In this document: piece by piece, positions 18,931 to 28,848 of the stretch | Position numbering within the stretch: position 1 is the stretch's first letter | How the letters are laid out: every line of letters begins with the position of its first letter | From: Ancylomarina longa | Lineage (GTDB): Bacteria > Bacteroidota > Bacteroidia > Bacteroidales > Marinifilaceae | Assembly: GCF_003996985.1 (NCBI RefSeq) | Contig: NZ_RJJX01000024.1 | Coordinates: 1 to 60,725, forward strand | Length of the DNA: 60,725 bases | Reading direction: 5' to 3' | Notes under the pieces: generated by a model | Database searches by the model: none | What the model was told of the DNA's origin: nothing | Seen by the model: the letters and a program-made list of their open reading frames with translations, nothing else | Program-made: the position numbers and the translations under genes

Positions 18931-18973
18931 AAAAAACTGCAAAATAGCTATCCGAGGATTTCTATCTTGCAGT
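18931..18973 (-). terminator. Hairpin between the porin and FMN-binding protein genes
   Basis: AACTGCAA and TTGCAGTT form the base of a stem. On the minus strand it is followed by a T run, just past the porin stop codon. It may partly terminate porin transcription before the FMN-binding gene. Confidence 0.55.
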
Positions 18974-18985
18974 TCTATTTTTTAA

Positions 18986-20158
18986 TTAAAACCAAACTCC
19001 CACTCCAAAATTCACAAAGTGTCTCTTTTGATTGTTACCATCCTTAGTAGATTGGTAGTCCGCTTTTACTACAGCGCCTTTTGCCAAATGGTAGTTCAAT
19101 CCAAAAAACCATTCCTGTCTATCGAAAGCTTTGTTTGCAACTTCACCGCTTGCTACTTTTTGATGTGTATTATAATTCTCGTAGCGAATAAATGGGATCA
19201 AGGATTGTTCCTTTCCGTGCAACAAATCATATCCTGCCTCCAGATAATATCCCATCATTTCTTTACCCAAATCAGCTCCTGTCTTAGCATTATATTCTTT
19301 CACATCAGAGATAAACGAATGAATATACTGTCCTCTAAGTTGCAGTGCATCCATTTTATAACGAAAATCTGCTCCAATCATACTAATTCCCACACGAGTA
19401 GAATCAGCAATGGTTTCGGCAATATCATCGTTTTTATCTAAGCCATCGAATGCAGAAGATTGAGTTTTCCCCATATAGCCAGATAAGCCAAAATTTAAAC
19501 CTTTAATGCCATAGTAATCTACTTTCCCAGATATCGATGGAGAGGTAAATGTAGATTCAGCCCCTTTTTGTCTTCCTTTTCTAAATCCATCTGATCCTCT
19601 TAATTTTCCGCTTCCATCATAACCATTAAAGCCATTCATCACATAGATTTGATATCTTAATGGCATAGAATTCAAACGACCGTTCACACCTACACCTATT
19701 TCTCTCCACGTTGTAGGAACAATATATTTATCTACAGAAGGTCTTTCCACTCCATTGAATGTAGTTGGTTCATGGTACTCATTCACAATACCCATTGGCA
19801 CAAGCATTAATCCCCCTCTTAAACTTGTATTGGGTCTTATATTATAATTCAAAAAGGCTTGTTCTACAGCTAGTTCCTTTACATGTTCGTACTCTATTTC
19901 AGTTACAAAAGAGGTTTTATCATTGAACTGATATCCCAAAAACAACACCATTCTATGCACATCCATCTCTCCATTGTAACGAGTATTACCACTAATTTGC
20001 TGGTTATAATGAATCTCCCCGTAACCTCCAATACTCAGTTTTTCTTCCTTTACTTTCTCTAAAATCGTTGAACCAATACTCTTGGGTGCTTCTACATCCT
20101 GCGCTTTTGCTCCAAGCATTAGCAAGCACATACTCACAAATAGTAATCCTTTCTTCAT
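18986..20158 (-). CDS. Outer-membrane beta-barrel porin
   Basis: 390 residues with a signal peptide (MKKGLLFVSMCLLMLGAKAQ) and a C-terminal FGVGVWF ending in Phe, as in barrel-assembly substrates. The body alternates short hydrophobic strands with glycine/aromatic turns (LSIGGYGEIHYN, MVLFLGYQFNDKTSFVTEIE, WREIGVGVNGRL, WFFGLNYHLAKGAVVKADYQ). It resembles the phosphate-selective porin / OprP-like group found in Bacteroidota, but the substrate is unknown. It precedes the FMN-binding protein gene, and the two may act together in the envelope. Confidence 0.85.
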   Translation of the reverse strand: MKKGLLFVSMCLLMLGAKAQDVEAPKSIGSTILEKVKEEKLSIGGYGEIHYNQQISGNTRYNGEMDVHRMVLFLGYQFNDKTSFVTEIEYEHVKELAVEQAFLNYNIRPNTSLRGGLMLVPMGIVNEYHEPTTFNGVERPSVDKYIVPTTWREIGVGVNGRLNSMPLRYQIYVMNGFNGYDGSGKLRGSDGFRKGRQKGAESTFTSPSISGKVDYYGIKGLNFGLSGYMGKTQSSAFDGLDKNDDIAETIADSTRVGISMIGADFRYKMDALQLRGQYIHSFISDVKEYNAKTGADLGKEMMGYYLEAGYDLLHGKEQSLIPFIRYENYNTHQKVASGEVANKAFDRQEWFFGLNYHLAKGAVVKADYQSTKDGNNQKRHFVNFGVGVWF

Positions 20159-20389
20159 CTTTATTACATTTAGGTTTTAACAATAAAACATCGCATATTG
20201 CGCATTAAGATTGGGTGCTAAATTAGAATAAGACTAAATAAGTCTAAATACCTAAATGTTGGTATTTTTAGATGAACAGTGGAATCTGTCCTATTTAAAC
20301 ATCAAATCATGCAGATATTTTAATAATTTTGAATGCAATAAAATAATCGGGGTGATCAATCAATTACGCCTCTAAATGAAGATTACAAC

Positions 20390-21706
20390 ATGGAATATAT
20401 CAATAATTTTATCATAGATTTTGTGGATATTTTGAACCAAATGTCTCCTTACCTAATGCTGGGTTTTTTATTTGCTGGGATTTTAAAAGTGGCCTTTCCC
20501 CAATCTTTTATTGACAAATACTTAGGTCAAAAAAATGGGAAATCCGTATTTTATGCATCTCTCATTGGTGTACCACTACCCTTATGTTCCTGCGGTGTCA
20601 TCCCAACAGGCATTTCCTTTTATAAGAGTGGTGCTACTAAAGGCTCCTCTGTTTCCTTTCTAATTTCTACACCACAAACTGGAGTTGACTCCATTTTAGT
20701 AACCTACTCCCTATTGGGTTTACCTTTTGCTATTATTCGTCCATTTATTGCTTTAGCTACAGGATTTTTGGGAGGTTTACTCACAAATAAACTAGATGAC
20801 ACTAAAAAGATAAGCACACCAATAGCCACTTATTCAGCAGAAAAATCTGATAGTTCAGAATGCTCAGACGGATGTTGCGACAATAAATCCAAGAAACAGT
20901 CCAAACTTCACACTCTATTTAAATATGCATTTGTAGATTTTCTGCAAGATATTTCTAAATGGTTAATTATTGGATTATTGCTTGCTGCCGTGATTTCAAT
21001 ATCCATTCCTGATGATTTTTTCTCCTCTTTTATCGGAAATGATTTTATTGGAATGTTGGTTATTCTTATTGCATCCATCCCTTTATATATTTGCGCAACC
21101 TCATCTGTACCTGTTGCTGCGATATTATTAATGAAGGGACTTTCTCCAGGTGCAGCCTTAGTTTTTTTGATGGCTGGACCAGCAACAAATGCAGCAACAA
21201 TAACTGTTTTAAATAAAGTACTTGGAAAGAAATCTACGCTAGCCTATTTACTTTCAATAGTCTCAGGAGCCTTATTTTTTGGTTTATTAATAGACAATTT
21301 CTTACCCAGAGAATGGTTTACTTTGAGTGGCTTACACACCACAATGAGCGTTCATGAAGGACATTGGCAATTACCATTATGGATACAGTGGACTAGTAGC
21401 ATATCCCTTTCTCTTCTAATAATAAATGGATACATTCAAAAATATCTCTCCCGTAAAAAAGATCTAATGCACCAATCAAAACAAAAAGTAATGAATGAAA
21501 TATGGGTAACTGTAAATGGAATGACTTGTAATCATTGTAAAAATAGCGTAGAAAAGCATATTGGCAATTTAGAAAATATCAATCTGGCTGAGGTTAATTT
21601 AGAGCAAAAGAATCTGCATATTCAAGGTACAGACCTGGATCTGGCTCAAATAAAAAAAGAATTGGAAAGTCTGGGATTTGAATACGGTGGTGAAATTTCA
21701 GAATAA
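20390..21706 (+). CDS. SO_0444-type metal efflux permease with C-terminal HMA domain
   Basis: 438 residues. Two blocks of membrane helices carry the PF03773 permease signature twice: VPLPLCSCGVIPTGISFYKSG in the first half, and the related TSSVPVAAILLMKGLSPGAA and MAGPATNAATITVLNKVLG in the second. A Cys-rich cytoplasmic loop (SSECSDGCCDNK) lies between them. The last 70 residues form a heavy-metal-associated domain with GMTCNHC. Proteins of this build are annotated as Cu/Zn efflux transporters. The HMA domain probably hands the metal to the pore. It stands alone, with a terminator downstream. Confidence 0.9.
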   Translation: MEYINNFIIDFVDILNQMSPYLMLGFLFAGILKVAFPQSFIDKYLGQKNGKSVFYASLIGVPLPLCSCGVIPTGISFYKSGATKGSSVSFLISTPQTGVDSILVTYSLLGLPFAIIRPFIALATGFLGGLLTNKLDDTKKISTPIATYSAEKSDSSECSDGCCDNKSKKQSKLHTLFKYAFVDFLQDISKWLIIGLLLAAVISISIPDDFFSSFIGNDFIGMLVILIASIPLYICATSSVPVAAILLMKGLSPGAALVFLMAGPATNAATITVLNKVLGKKSTLAYLLSIVSGALFFGLLIDNFLPREWFTLSGLHTTMSVHEGHWQLPLWIQWTSSISLSLLIINGYIQKYLSRKKDLMHQSKQKVMNEIWVTVNGMTCNHCKNSVEKHIGNLENINLAEVNLEQKNLHIQGTDLDLAQIKKELESLGFEYGGEISE

Positions 21707-21740
21707 TTACCTCGTATAATTCCAAAAAATCTTCTATTAT

Positions 21741-21790
21741 AACAGCAGTAGATTCCCTAAGAAATAAAAGGGAGTCTATTGCTGTTTCTA
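21741..21790 (+). terminator. Rho-independent terminator after the metal permease
   Basis: AACAGCAGTAGATTCCCT pairs almost perfectly with AGGGAGTCTATTGCTGTT around a 10-nt loop, followed by TCTATTT. Confidence 0.85.
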
Positions 21791-22163
21791 TTTAAAATTT
21801 GCCCTATACTTTATCCGTAAATTTTATCATTTCGGAAAAATTCTTCCTATTTATAATATTTTAAACTCTTCAAAAATTTCTTCTCTTTTTATCTGCTTTT
21901 AATTTTCATACTCAGATACAGACATATTCTTGCTGAATATTCGTTAAATATGGTCTCTAAATCACACTCTGAATTGGTGTTCAGTATTCCTACTCGTTTC
22001 AAGCTTATTACTTGGAAACTTCAAAATTTTGATTAATTTTAACATGTTCTACAACATACATATGTTATACAACATTCGATTTAAAAGAAGAACATTTCAT
22101 CTCTAAAAAGAATAATCTTTTAAATACCAGGCTTTTGGAAGCCTATAAACGATTAACCAAAAT
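21791..22163. other. Leader region of the acyl-CoA carboxylase operon
   Basis: About 370 bp with no gene. It is AT-rich and must hold the promoter of the carboxylase operon, but I cannot assign a confident box. ACATGTTCTACAACATACAT ... TATACAACAT near 22042-22075 is a short repeat of unknown meaning. Confidence 0.35.
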
Positions 22164-23687
22164 ATGATCAAAAAGATTTCAAAAGTCCTCGTTGCAAACC
22201 GAGGAGAAATAGCCCTGCGTGTGATGCGATCCTGCCGGGAATTAGGAATTCTTTCCGTAGCAGTATATTCCGATGTCGATAGAAGTTCAATGCATGTTCG
22301 ATATGCTGATCAAGCTTATCACATTGGATCAGCAAACTCATCCGAAAGCTATTTAAATATTGATAAAATAATAGACGTTGCAATAAAAAGCAAAGCCGAT
22401 GCTATTCATCCCGGATATGGTTTTCTGAGCGAAAATGCTGAATTCTCTAAACGTTGCCAGGAAGAAGGAATTATATTTATCGGTCCCACTCCGGAAGTAA
22501 TTTCTACCATGGGTGATAAAATCACAGCAAGACAAACGATGACGAATAGTGGTGTTCCTGTGGTTCCTGGCACAAAGGAAAATTTAGATTCCGACGAAAC
22601 AGCTTTAAGAGTTATTCATGAGATAGGCCTGCCTGTCATGATTAAAGCCTCAGCCGGTGGTGGCGGGAAAGGCATGAGAATGGTTGATAAAGAAAAGGAT
22701 ATATTAAGTAGTCTCAGAGCTGCAAAATCAGAAGCAATGTCATCCTTTGGGAATGACGATGTTTATGTGGAGAAATATATATCCTCTCCTCATCATATCG
22801 AATTTCAAATTCTTGGGGATCAACACGGCAACGTGATTCATTTGTGCGAAAGGGAATGTTCTGTACAAAGGAGGCATCAAAAAGTTGTGGAAGAAACTCC
22901 TTCCCCTTTAATGACTCCCGAGCTTCGCGAAAATATGGGAACACATGCAGTTGCTGCGGCAAAAGCTGTTAACTATCAGGGAGCAGGAACTATTGAATTT
23001 CTGGTAGATGATGACTACAATTATTATTTTTTAGAGATGAATACCAGATTACAGGTAGAACATCCCATCACGGAAAGAGTAACCGGATATGATCTTGTAA
23101 AACAACAAATATTGATTGCAGAAGGTCATGCGTTACAAATGAAGCAGGAGGATATTTTCCAGTTTGGGCATGCAATCGAATGTAGAATTTATGCCGAAGA
23201 CACCAACAATAATTTTATGCCAAGTCCTGGTAAGATAACACACATTACCGAACCGATGGGACTGGGAGTTAGAACAGATGGATATGTTTATGAGGGATAT
23301 GAGATTCCTATTCATTACGATCCCATGATCTCTAAACTGATTGTTTGGGCAAAATCCCGTGGCGAAGCGATTGAAAGAATGCGCAGAGCATTGTATGAAT
23401 ACAAAATCACCGGTGTAAAAACCTCTATCCCATTCCTCGAGAAGATCATGGACTGCCCTGATTTTAGGAATGGAACCTATAACACACATTTCATTCAGAA
23501 TAATGAAGAATTTCTGCATGCAAATGACACATCAAAACATCATTTCGAGGATCTTGCTATCGTCACTGCCTTCATCGATTACCATCGTAAATTAAAGGAA
23601 GTACAAGTCGAAAAATGTTCCAAAATGCAAAGCAAATGGAAAGAATTTGGACGCCGCAGAGGAATGTTTAGAGCAAGCGAAAATTAA
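22164..23687 (+). CDS. Acyl-CoA carboxylase biotin carboxylase subunit
   Basis: 507 residues. ATP-grasp biotin carboxylase that carboxylates biotin on the neighbouring carrier protein. Seen: KVLVANRGEIALRVMRSCRE at the N-terminus, HPGYGFLSENAEF, the glycine-rich ATP loop KASAGGGGKGMRM, HIEFQILGDQHGNV, CERECSVQRRHQKVVEE, EMNTRLQVEHPITERVTG with the catalytic Glu/Arg cluster, and the C-terminal FQFGHAIECRIYAED. It lies upstream of a carrier and a carboxyltransferase, so the set is a three-part acetyl/propionyl-CoA carboxylase (or methylmalonyl-CoA decarboxylase-like) complex. The C-terminal extension beyond residue 450 is typical of this group. Confidence 0.95.
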   Translation: MIKKISKVLVANRGEIALRVMRSCRELGILSVAVYSDVDRSSMHVRYADQAYHIGSANSSESYLNIDKIIDVAIKSKADAIHPGYGFLSENAEFSKRCQEEGIIFIGPTPEVISTMGDKITARQTMTNSGVPVVPGTKENLDSDETALRVIHEIGLPVMIKASAGGGGKGMRMVDKEKDILSSLRAAKSEAMSSFGNDDVYVEKYISSPHHIEFQILGDQHGNVIHLCERECSVQRRHQKVVEETPSPLMTPELRENMGTHAVAAAKAVNYQGAGTIEFLVDDDYNYYFLEMNTRLQVEHPITERVTGYDLVKQQILIAEGHALQMKQEDIFQFGHAIECRIYAEDTNNNFMPSPGKITHITEPMGLGVRTDGYVYEGYEIPIHYDPMISKLIVWAKSRGEAIERMRRALYEYKITGVKTSIPFLEKIMDCPDFRNGTYNTHFIQNNEEFLHANDTSKHHFEDLAIVTAFIDYHRKLKEVQVEKCSKMQSKWKEFGRRRGMFRASEN

Positions 23688-23710
23688 AATCCACAAAAAA
23701 TTGAATACTG

Positions 23711-24220
23711 ATGGCACTTGAATTAAAATTAGACGATCGAATCGCAAAAGTCGAACTTCTGTCTGAAGATGGCGACAAAATTAAGATCATGGTCGACGAC
23801 AATGAATATGATTTGGACATGCAACAGGTTGAAAATGGAGTCTATTCTGTTGTATACAAAGGTCGTTCCTATAATGTTGAACTCATTGAAAACGGAAGTC
23901 CAAAGAAATATACAGTCAATACTTTTTATCACGCTTATGAAGCTGAAATTATAGATGCTGAAACAAAGTACCTACAAGCTAGAAATAATGGAGATTCGCA
24001 AGCTTCAGAAAGCACTGTTTCTTCACCAATGCCCGGCAAAGTGGTGAAAATACCAGTTCACTTAGGCGAAGAAGTAAAAAAAGGAGATACTGTAATTATT
24101 GTTTCAGCAATGAAAATGGAAAGTGAATATAAAGCCTCGAAAGATGGTGTTGTAAAAGAAATTTTTGTGAAGGAAGAAGACACAATTGATGGCAATCAAC
24201 CACTTGTATTTATCGATTAA
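23711..24220 (+). CDS. Biotin carboxyl carrier protein of acyl-CoA carboxylase
   Basis: 169 residues. The C-terminal biotinyl domain carries the SAMKMES motif, whose central lysine is the biotin attachment site. SSPMPGKVVKIPVHLGEEVKKGDTV leads into it. The N-terminal part (about 1-90) is a small beta-rich region that probably docks on the carboxylase subunits. Second gene of the three-gene carboxylase operon, 23 bp after the biotin carboxylase gene. Confidence 0.93.
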   Translation: MALELKLDDRIAKVELLSEDGDKIKIMVDDNEYDLDMQQVENGVYSVVYKGRSYNVELIENGSPKKYTVNTFYHAYEAEIIDAETKYLQARNNGDSQASESTVSSPMPGKVVKIPVHLGEEVKKGDTVIIVSAMKMESEYKASKDGVVKEIFVKEEDTIDGNQPLVFID

Positions 24221-24284
24221 TTTAACTCAAATCCTACACATAACAGATTCAGATTTGATTGGATCATAGAAATATTAGAATAAA

Positions 24285-25820
24285 ATGTTGACTATAGAAG
24301 ATAAGATCAAAAATTTTGAGACATTAAATAAAGCTGCAGAAGAAGGTGGCGGACAAGCAAGAATTGAGAAACACCATGCTGCAGGTAAAAAAACCGCTCG
24401 CGAGAGAATTCAGGATTTATTAGATCCCGAAACTTTTGTAGAGGTAGATAAGATGGTTACCCATCGTTCTACTGATTTTGGCATGGAAAAAAATAAAATT
24501 CCAGGTGACGGAGTAGTTTGTGGATACGGGAAAATAGACAATCGTCTGGTTTATGTTTTTGCACAGGATTTTACGGTTTTCGGAGGTTCTTTAAGTCGTG
24601 CTAATGCAGATAAAATTGTTAAAATCACCAAACTTGCCATGAAAATGGGAGCCCCTATTATTGGATTAAATGATTCCGGAGGAGCAAGAATTCAGGAGGG
24701 AGTACAAAGTTTAGCTGGTTATGCCGATATCTTTTACCAAAACGTTAGAGGTTCTGGAGTGATTCCACAGATATCAGCTATTATGGGTCCTTGTGCCGGA
24801 GGTGCTGTTTATTCTCCTGCGCTCACCGATTTTATCATGATGGTTAAAGACACCAGCTATATGTTCGTAACCGGACCTGACGTAATAAAAACTGTTACAC
24901 ATGAAGAGGTTACCAAAGAAGAGTTAGGTGGTGCGCTTACTCACAATTCTAAAAGTGGTGTTGCTCACTTTACAGCTGACAATGACGAGCAGGCCATGAT
25001 GATGCTTCGGGAACTCGTTAGTTTTCTTCCTTCCAATAATATGGAAGATCCTCCAATAAAACCATGTACCGATAACATCAACAGGGAAGATGAAAAGCTA
25101 CAAACCATCGTTCCTGTCGATCCCAATAAGCCATACGACATTAAGGATATTATTGAAATAGTTGTTGATGATCACAATTTTTTCGAAGTGATGCCGCTGT
25201 ACGCTCCAAATATCACCATTGGATTCGCTCGTCTAGGTGGAAAACCAGTTGGTATTGTCGGAAATAATCCTGCAAATATGGCTGGTGTTTTAGACATTAA
25301 CAGTTCAACAAAAGCGGCTCGTTTTGTACGCTTTTGCGATGCCTTTAATATTCCGTTAATCACTTTTGTGGATGTTCCGGGATTTTTGCCAGGAACAGCC
25401 CAGGAGTTTGGTGGAATCATCAAACACGGAGCAAAACTCCTTTATGCTTTTGCTGAAGCTACAGTGCCAAAAATTACACTTATTACCAGAAAGGCTTATG
25501 GTGGTGCTTATGATGTGATGGCTTCCAAACATATTGGTGCAGACGTAAATTACTCCTATCCTACTGGTGAAATTGCCGTTATGGGTGCCGAAGGAGCTGT
25601 GAATATTATGAGTAAAGGACTAACAGAATCGGAAAGAGCCGAAGCGATTGAAGATTACCGGGAAAAATTTGCTCATCCTTATAAGGCAGCAGAAATGGGA
25701 TATATCGATGAGGTAATACATCCAAAAATGACTAGAAAAAAATTAGTTCAGGCTTTGGAAATGTGCGCCAACAAGAGCGAACAAAACCCACCTAAAAAGC
25801 ATGGCAACATTCCATTATAG
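24285..25820 (+). CDS. Acyl-CoA carboxylase carboxyltransferase subunit
   Basis: 511 residues with two crotonase-fold halves. Characteristic blocks are [74 protein letters not shown], the second-half [39 protein letters not shown] and [19 protein letters not shown]. It transfers the carboxyl group between biotin and acyl-CoA. The propionyl-CoA carboxylase beta / methylmalonyl-CoA decarboxylase alpha subfamily fits best. Substrate preference and direction cannot be decided from this sequence alone. No decarboxylase membrane subunit is adjacent, which favours the carboxylase reading. Confidence 0.94.
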   Translation: MLTIEDKIKNFETLNKAAEEGGGQARIEKHHAAGKKTARERIQDLLDPETFVEVDKMVTHRSTDFGMEKNKIPGDGVVCGYGKIDNRLVYVFAQDFTVFGGSLSRANADKIVKITKLAMKMGAPIIGLNDSGGARIQEGVQSLAGYADIFYQNVRGSGVIPQISAIMGPCAGGAVYSPALTDFIMMVKDTSYMFVTGPDVIKTVTHEEVTKEELGGALTHNSKSGVAHFTADNDEQAMMMLRELVSFLPSNNMEDPPIKPCTDNINREDEKLQTIVPVDPNKPYDIKDIIEIVVDDHNFFEVMPLYAPNITIGFARLGGKPVGIVGNNPANMAGVLDINSSTKAARFVRFCDAFNIPLITFVDVPGFLPGTAQEFGGIIKHGAKLLYAFAEATVPKITLITRKAYGGAYDVMASKHIGADVNYSYPTGEIAVMGAEGAVNIMSKGLTESERAEAIEDYREKFAHPYKAAEMGYIDEVIHPKMTRKKLVQALEMCANKSEQNPPKKHGNIPL

Positions 25821-25839
25821 AAACATTTTCAGTTAATAA

Positions 25840-25876
25840 AAAAGCCGTCTAAAAATAATTTTGAGACGGCTTTTGT
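25840..25876 (+). terminator. Rho-independent terminator of the carboxylase operon
   Basis: AAAGCCGTCT pairs with AGACGGCTTT around an AT-rich loop and a T-rich tail follows. It may work in both directions, since the convergent hydrolase gene ends just after it. Confidence 0.9.
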
Positions 25877-25892
25877 TTATTTTATTCTATCG

Positions 25893-26978
25893 TTAAAAAC
25901 GATAAGCTGCTTTCTGTAATTCTTTCACGCTTGTAATAGGATGATTTGGTTTTAATTGTTTTGCCAAAAACTTATAAATCTTCACTCTTATTTTTTTGGC
26001 TATTTTTGTATCCATTCTATCAAAGGAATGACCTCCCGGTATGTTTTGATAAATCTCGTATTCGAATTTCTTACCATCTGCTTTCAGCGATTTTATCAAA
26101 TGTTCTACTTCTAACACGTTTACATCCGCATCAATTGTATTGGTGTGAATTAGTAATGGTGTATTTTGAAATCTTTTCGTGTTCCATGCTGGAGATCTTC
26201 TGCGGTATTCCGCCAAATTCTCATGCGCTGTTTTTCCAATGTGATAATCGGCTGAATATAAATCACGATAGCTTTGGGGTTCATATCCCATTCTCGAAAT
26301 AATATCGCTTACAGGAACCCCTGCAAATCCAACCTGATAATCCTTAGGATGATCAAATAAATTGAATAAAGTGATCATTCCACCATGACTCCAGCCCATG
26401 ATTCCCACACGAGTTTCGTCAACAAAATCATAATTTTCGATCATATAGTTCCGGCTGGCATATACATCTTCTGTTTCCAATCCACCATAATCAATTTTTT
26501 CGTAATGCCCTTTACCGTAACCAGTACTACCACGATATTCCGCTGCAACCACGATATATTCCTGTGCCATTAATTCCCGAATAATGTGGGTGTAATAAGT
26601 TGTAAAATCGCCATGCACTCCTCCATGAGGCAATACAATTAGCGGATACTTTTTATTTACATCGATCGTTTTGGGAACAAAGACATAAGTCCAGAATTTA
26701 ACAGGATTACCAGCTCCTATGGCTGTTGGATTTTTTTCCTTCCATTTTGGTGGTCCGTAAATATACAATTTGTCGATATGGGCTACATCGCCCACGCGTT
26801 GAAACCATGTGATGTCATCTACCATCTTTTGCAGACGATCCAATCGGTGATCCAAATTTTCATCGTACTTTTTTAAGTCTTTGATTTCATCCTTCAGTTC
26901 GGTACTCAACTGGGCAAAACCATGTGCGGCGAGAAAGAGGAACAACAGGAATATTGCACCTCGCTTTACTAGATTCAT
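25893..26978 (-). CDS. Exported S9-family prolyl-oligopeptidase-like hydrolase
   Basis: 361 residues. A signal peptide (about 1-22) is followed by a helical linker and an alpha/beta-hydrolase domain without the beta-propeller of full S9 peptidases. The nucleophile Ser sits in GIMGWSHGGMITL. Upstream are YPLIVLPHGGVHGDF (oxyanion region) and VVAAEYRGSTGYGKGHYEKIDYGG. The acid is probably Asp in TNTIDADVNVLE, and the catalytic His lies in IPGGHSFDRMD. Likely a periplasmic peptidase or esterase. Convergent with the carboxylase operon. Confidence 0.85.
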   Translation of the reverse strand: MNLVKRGAIFLLFLFLAAHGFAQLSTELKDEIKDLKKYDENLDHRLDRLQKMVDDITWFQRVGDVAHIDKLYIYGPPKWKEKNPTAIGAGNPVKFWTYVFVPKTIDVNKKYPLIVLPHGGVHGDFTTYYTHIIRELMAQEYIVVAAEYRGSTGYGKGHYEKIDYGGLETEDVYASRNYMIENYDFVDETRVGIMGWSHGGMITLFNLFDHPKDYQVGFAGVPVSDIISRMGYEPQSYRDLYSADYHIGKTAHENLAEYRRRSPAWNTKRFQNTPLLIHTNTIDADVNVLEVEHLIKSLKADGKKFEYEIYQNIPGGHSFDRMDTKIAKKIRVKIYKFLAKQLKPNHPITSVKELQKAAYRF

Positions 26979-27467
26979 AATTAAGTTGTTTAGTGTGTTG
27001 TTTAAAATATTAGTCTAATTTAAACATTTGATGGGAATTACTGCCAGAGTAGTCAGCTTTATTCGGGCTTCAGTCTTCTGCCTTTAGGGTATTGTTCAAT
27101 AATACAAGGAGTGTTATCCAATCAAAATTAGTTTTTACTACCAATGAAATAACAATACCCATATAGCTCTCCAATATATTACGGTGCATCCGCACCTTAA
27201 AATCAAAAAATAATAATGACAGCTATAAAGATTATCGGTGCGCTGCACCTCTGCTTACTAAATGTCTTTAATTACACAGAAAATCATACATGTTAAGGAA
27301 AATCTTCTGCTACGAGGTTGTTTTAAATGGTACAGCGTACCAAAATATTTATAGCACTAATGATTCGCGATTGTTTCTAAGGTGCAGCGCACCGCAATAT
27401 TCCTTCTGTGGTAAGAAAAACAGATGAAATAAACTACATTGACAATAGGTGCACCGGGACTTCTCCA
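26979..27467. repeat. Cluster of short GC-rich palindromes between hydrolase and tilS
   Basis: No gene is seen. Four short palindromes stand out: GGTGCATCCGCACC (27183), GGTGCGCTGCACC (27238), GGTACAGCGTACC (27329) and GGTGCAGCGCACC (27381), separated by AT-rich DNA. This spacing and composition is typical of dispersed REP-like or MITE-like elements. They could also act as transcription barriers. Confidence 0.65.
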
Positions 27468-28790
27468 TTATCTCAATTCGAGACGATAAATTTTTGTGGT
27501 GGCATCGGTAATCTTAAAACGATCATCCATACGATGTCCGGGAATCCATATAATCCGATTCCCCGATAGAAGCAACCAGGTATTCTCCTTTTCCTGAAGA
27601 CTAAATTTTTGATCGATAAAATAATCGGAGATCTTTTTCTTACCTTTCATTCCAATGGGTTGGAATGTATCTCCTTCTTTCCACTTTCTAATTTTTAAAG
27701 GAAATTGCAATAGGTTGGCATCGAAAGTAGCAATCATAGGATCAGTAGAGAATTTAAATCCGGGATTCCTTTGCAGAAAGGAACATTTAAAATGTACAGG
27801 AATATCTACCTCTACATCACTTTCCTCCATCCAATATTCCTTCTCATCCTGCTCCTTGATAGCCGAAAGAATGAGATATTCGCGATCTCTCAAAATCTCA
27901 TGCGTAGCACTATAAAATCGCTTCCCCGATATGGAATAAATAGATTCGACAATATTTCTCACATCCCTCTGGTGAAATCCGAAGGGAGATATTATCTCGT
28001 ACAAATGCGATACCGGAGCCTTCACATCTTTTAATCCGGCTATGGAAATCAGTAATGAATCCTCCTTTTGAATCACCAGATTCTTTCGGTTCTTTTCAAT
28101 TTCAGCATTATAAATTTGCTCCACTTCCCGAAAGCGCTGTACATTTTCCGTCATGGTATGGCGTATTCCTGGATTTATTTCCTGTAATACCGGCATTACC
28201 TGATGGCGAATTTTGTTGCGCACATAATCGGTTTCCTGATTGGTAGAATCCTCTCGGTACTGCAAATGGTTTTCCTTTGCATATCCCAAAATCTGCTCCC
28301 GCGTGAAAGATAACAAGGGACGCACAATCCTATCATTTTTAGGTTTGATACCCGTTAAACCATGAATCCCGGTGCCACGGGCAAGATTAATGAATACCGT
28401 TTCCAACACATCATCCGCATGATGTCCTACGGCAATATACCGGTAATGAAAAACATCGCAAAGTTCGGCAAACCAGTTGTAACGCAAATCGCGGGCAGCC
28501 ATTTCTATCGAGATCTTATTCGCCTCTGCATAGGCTTTGGTATCAAAATCTTTGGCATAGAAATCCATTTCATATTGCTCCGCCAAATCTTTTACAAATT
28601 CAAAATCCCCATCCGACTCTGCTCCTCTCAAATGAAAATTGCAGTGCGCGATGCTACATTCCACTTCCATTTCTTTAAGAAGATGCAGTAAAACAACAGA
28701 ATCTACACCACCACTTACCGCAACCAACAATTTCTCGTCGCGATAAAAAAGCTTTTCTTCTTCGATAAAACGTACTATTTTTCGCAGCAT
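27468..28790 (-). CDS. tilS: tRNA(Ile)-lysidine synthetase
   Basis: 440 residues. Modifies the wobble C of tRNA-Ile(CAU) to lysidine using ATP and lysine. The PP-loop SGGVDSVVLLHLL is at about residues 25-37, followed by CSIAHCNFHLRGAESDGDF, AARDLRYNWF and the conserved VGHHADDVLETVFINLARGTG. The C-terminal substrate-binding domain contains LKIRKWKEGDTFQPIGMKGKKKISDYFID. It lies 58 bp after pabB on the same strand and may be co-transcribed. Essential housekeeping gene. Confidence 0.95.
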   Translation of the reverse strand: MLRKIVRFIEEEKLFYRDEKLLVAVSGGVDSVVLLHLLKEMEVECSIAHCNFHLRGAESDGDFEFVKDLAEQYEMDFYAKDFDTKAYAEANKISIEMAARDLRYNWFAELCDVFHYRYIAVGHHADDVLETVFINLARGTGIHGLTGIKPKNDRIVRPLLSFTREQILGYAKENHLQYREDSTNQETDYVRNKIRHQVMPVLQEINPGIRHTMTENVQRFREVEQIYNAEIEKNRKNLVIQKEDSLLISIAGLKDVKAPVSHLYEIISPFGFHQRDVRNIVESIYSISGKRFYSATHEILRDREYLILSAIKEQDEKEYWMEESDVEVDIPVHFKCSFLQRNPGFKFSTDPMIATFDANLLQFPLKIRKWKEGDTFQPIGMKGKKKISDYFIDQKFSLQEKENTWLLLSGNRIIWIPGHRMDDRFKITDATTKIYRLELR

Positions 28791-28848
28791 GGGAGAATAA
28801 ATTAACAGTGAAACAAGGATCAGTTACGAATCCTTAAAAATAAGAACA

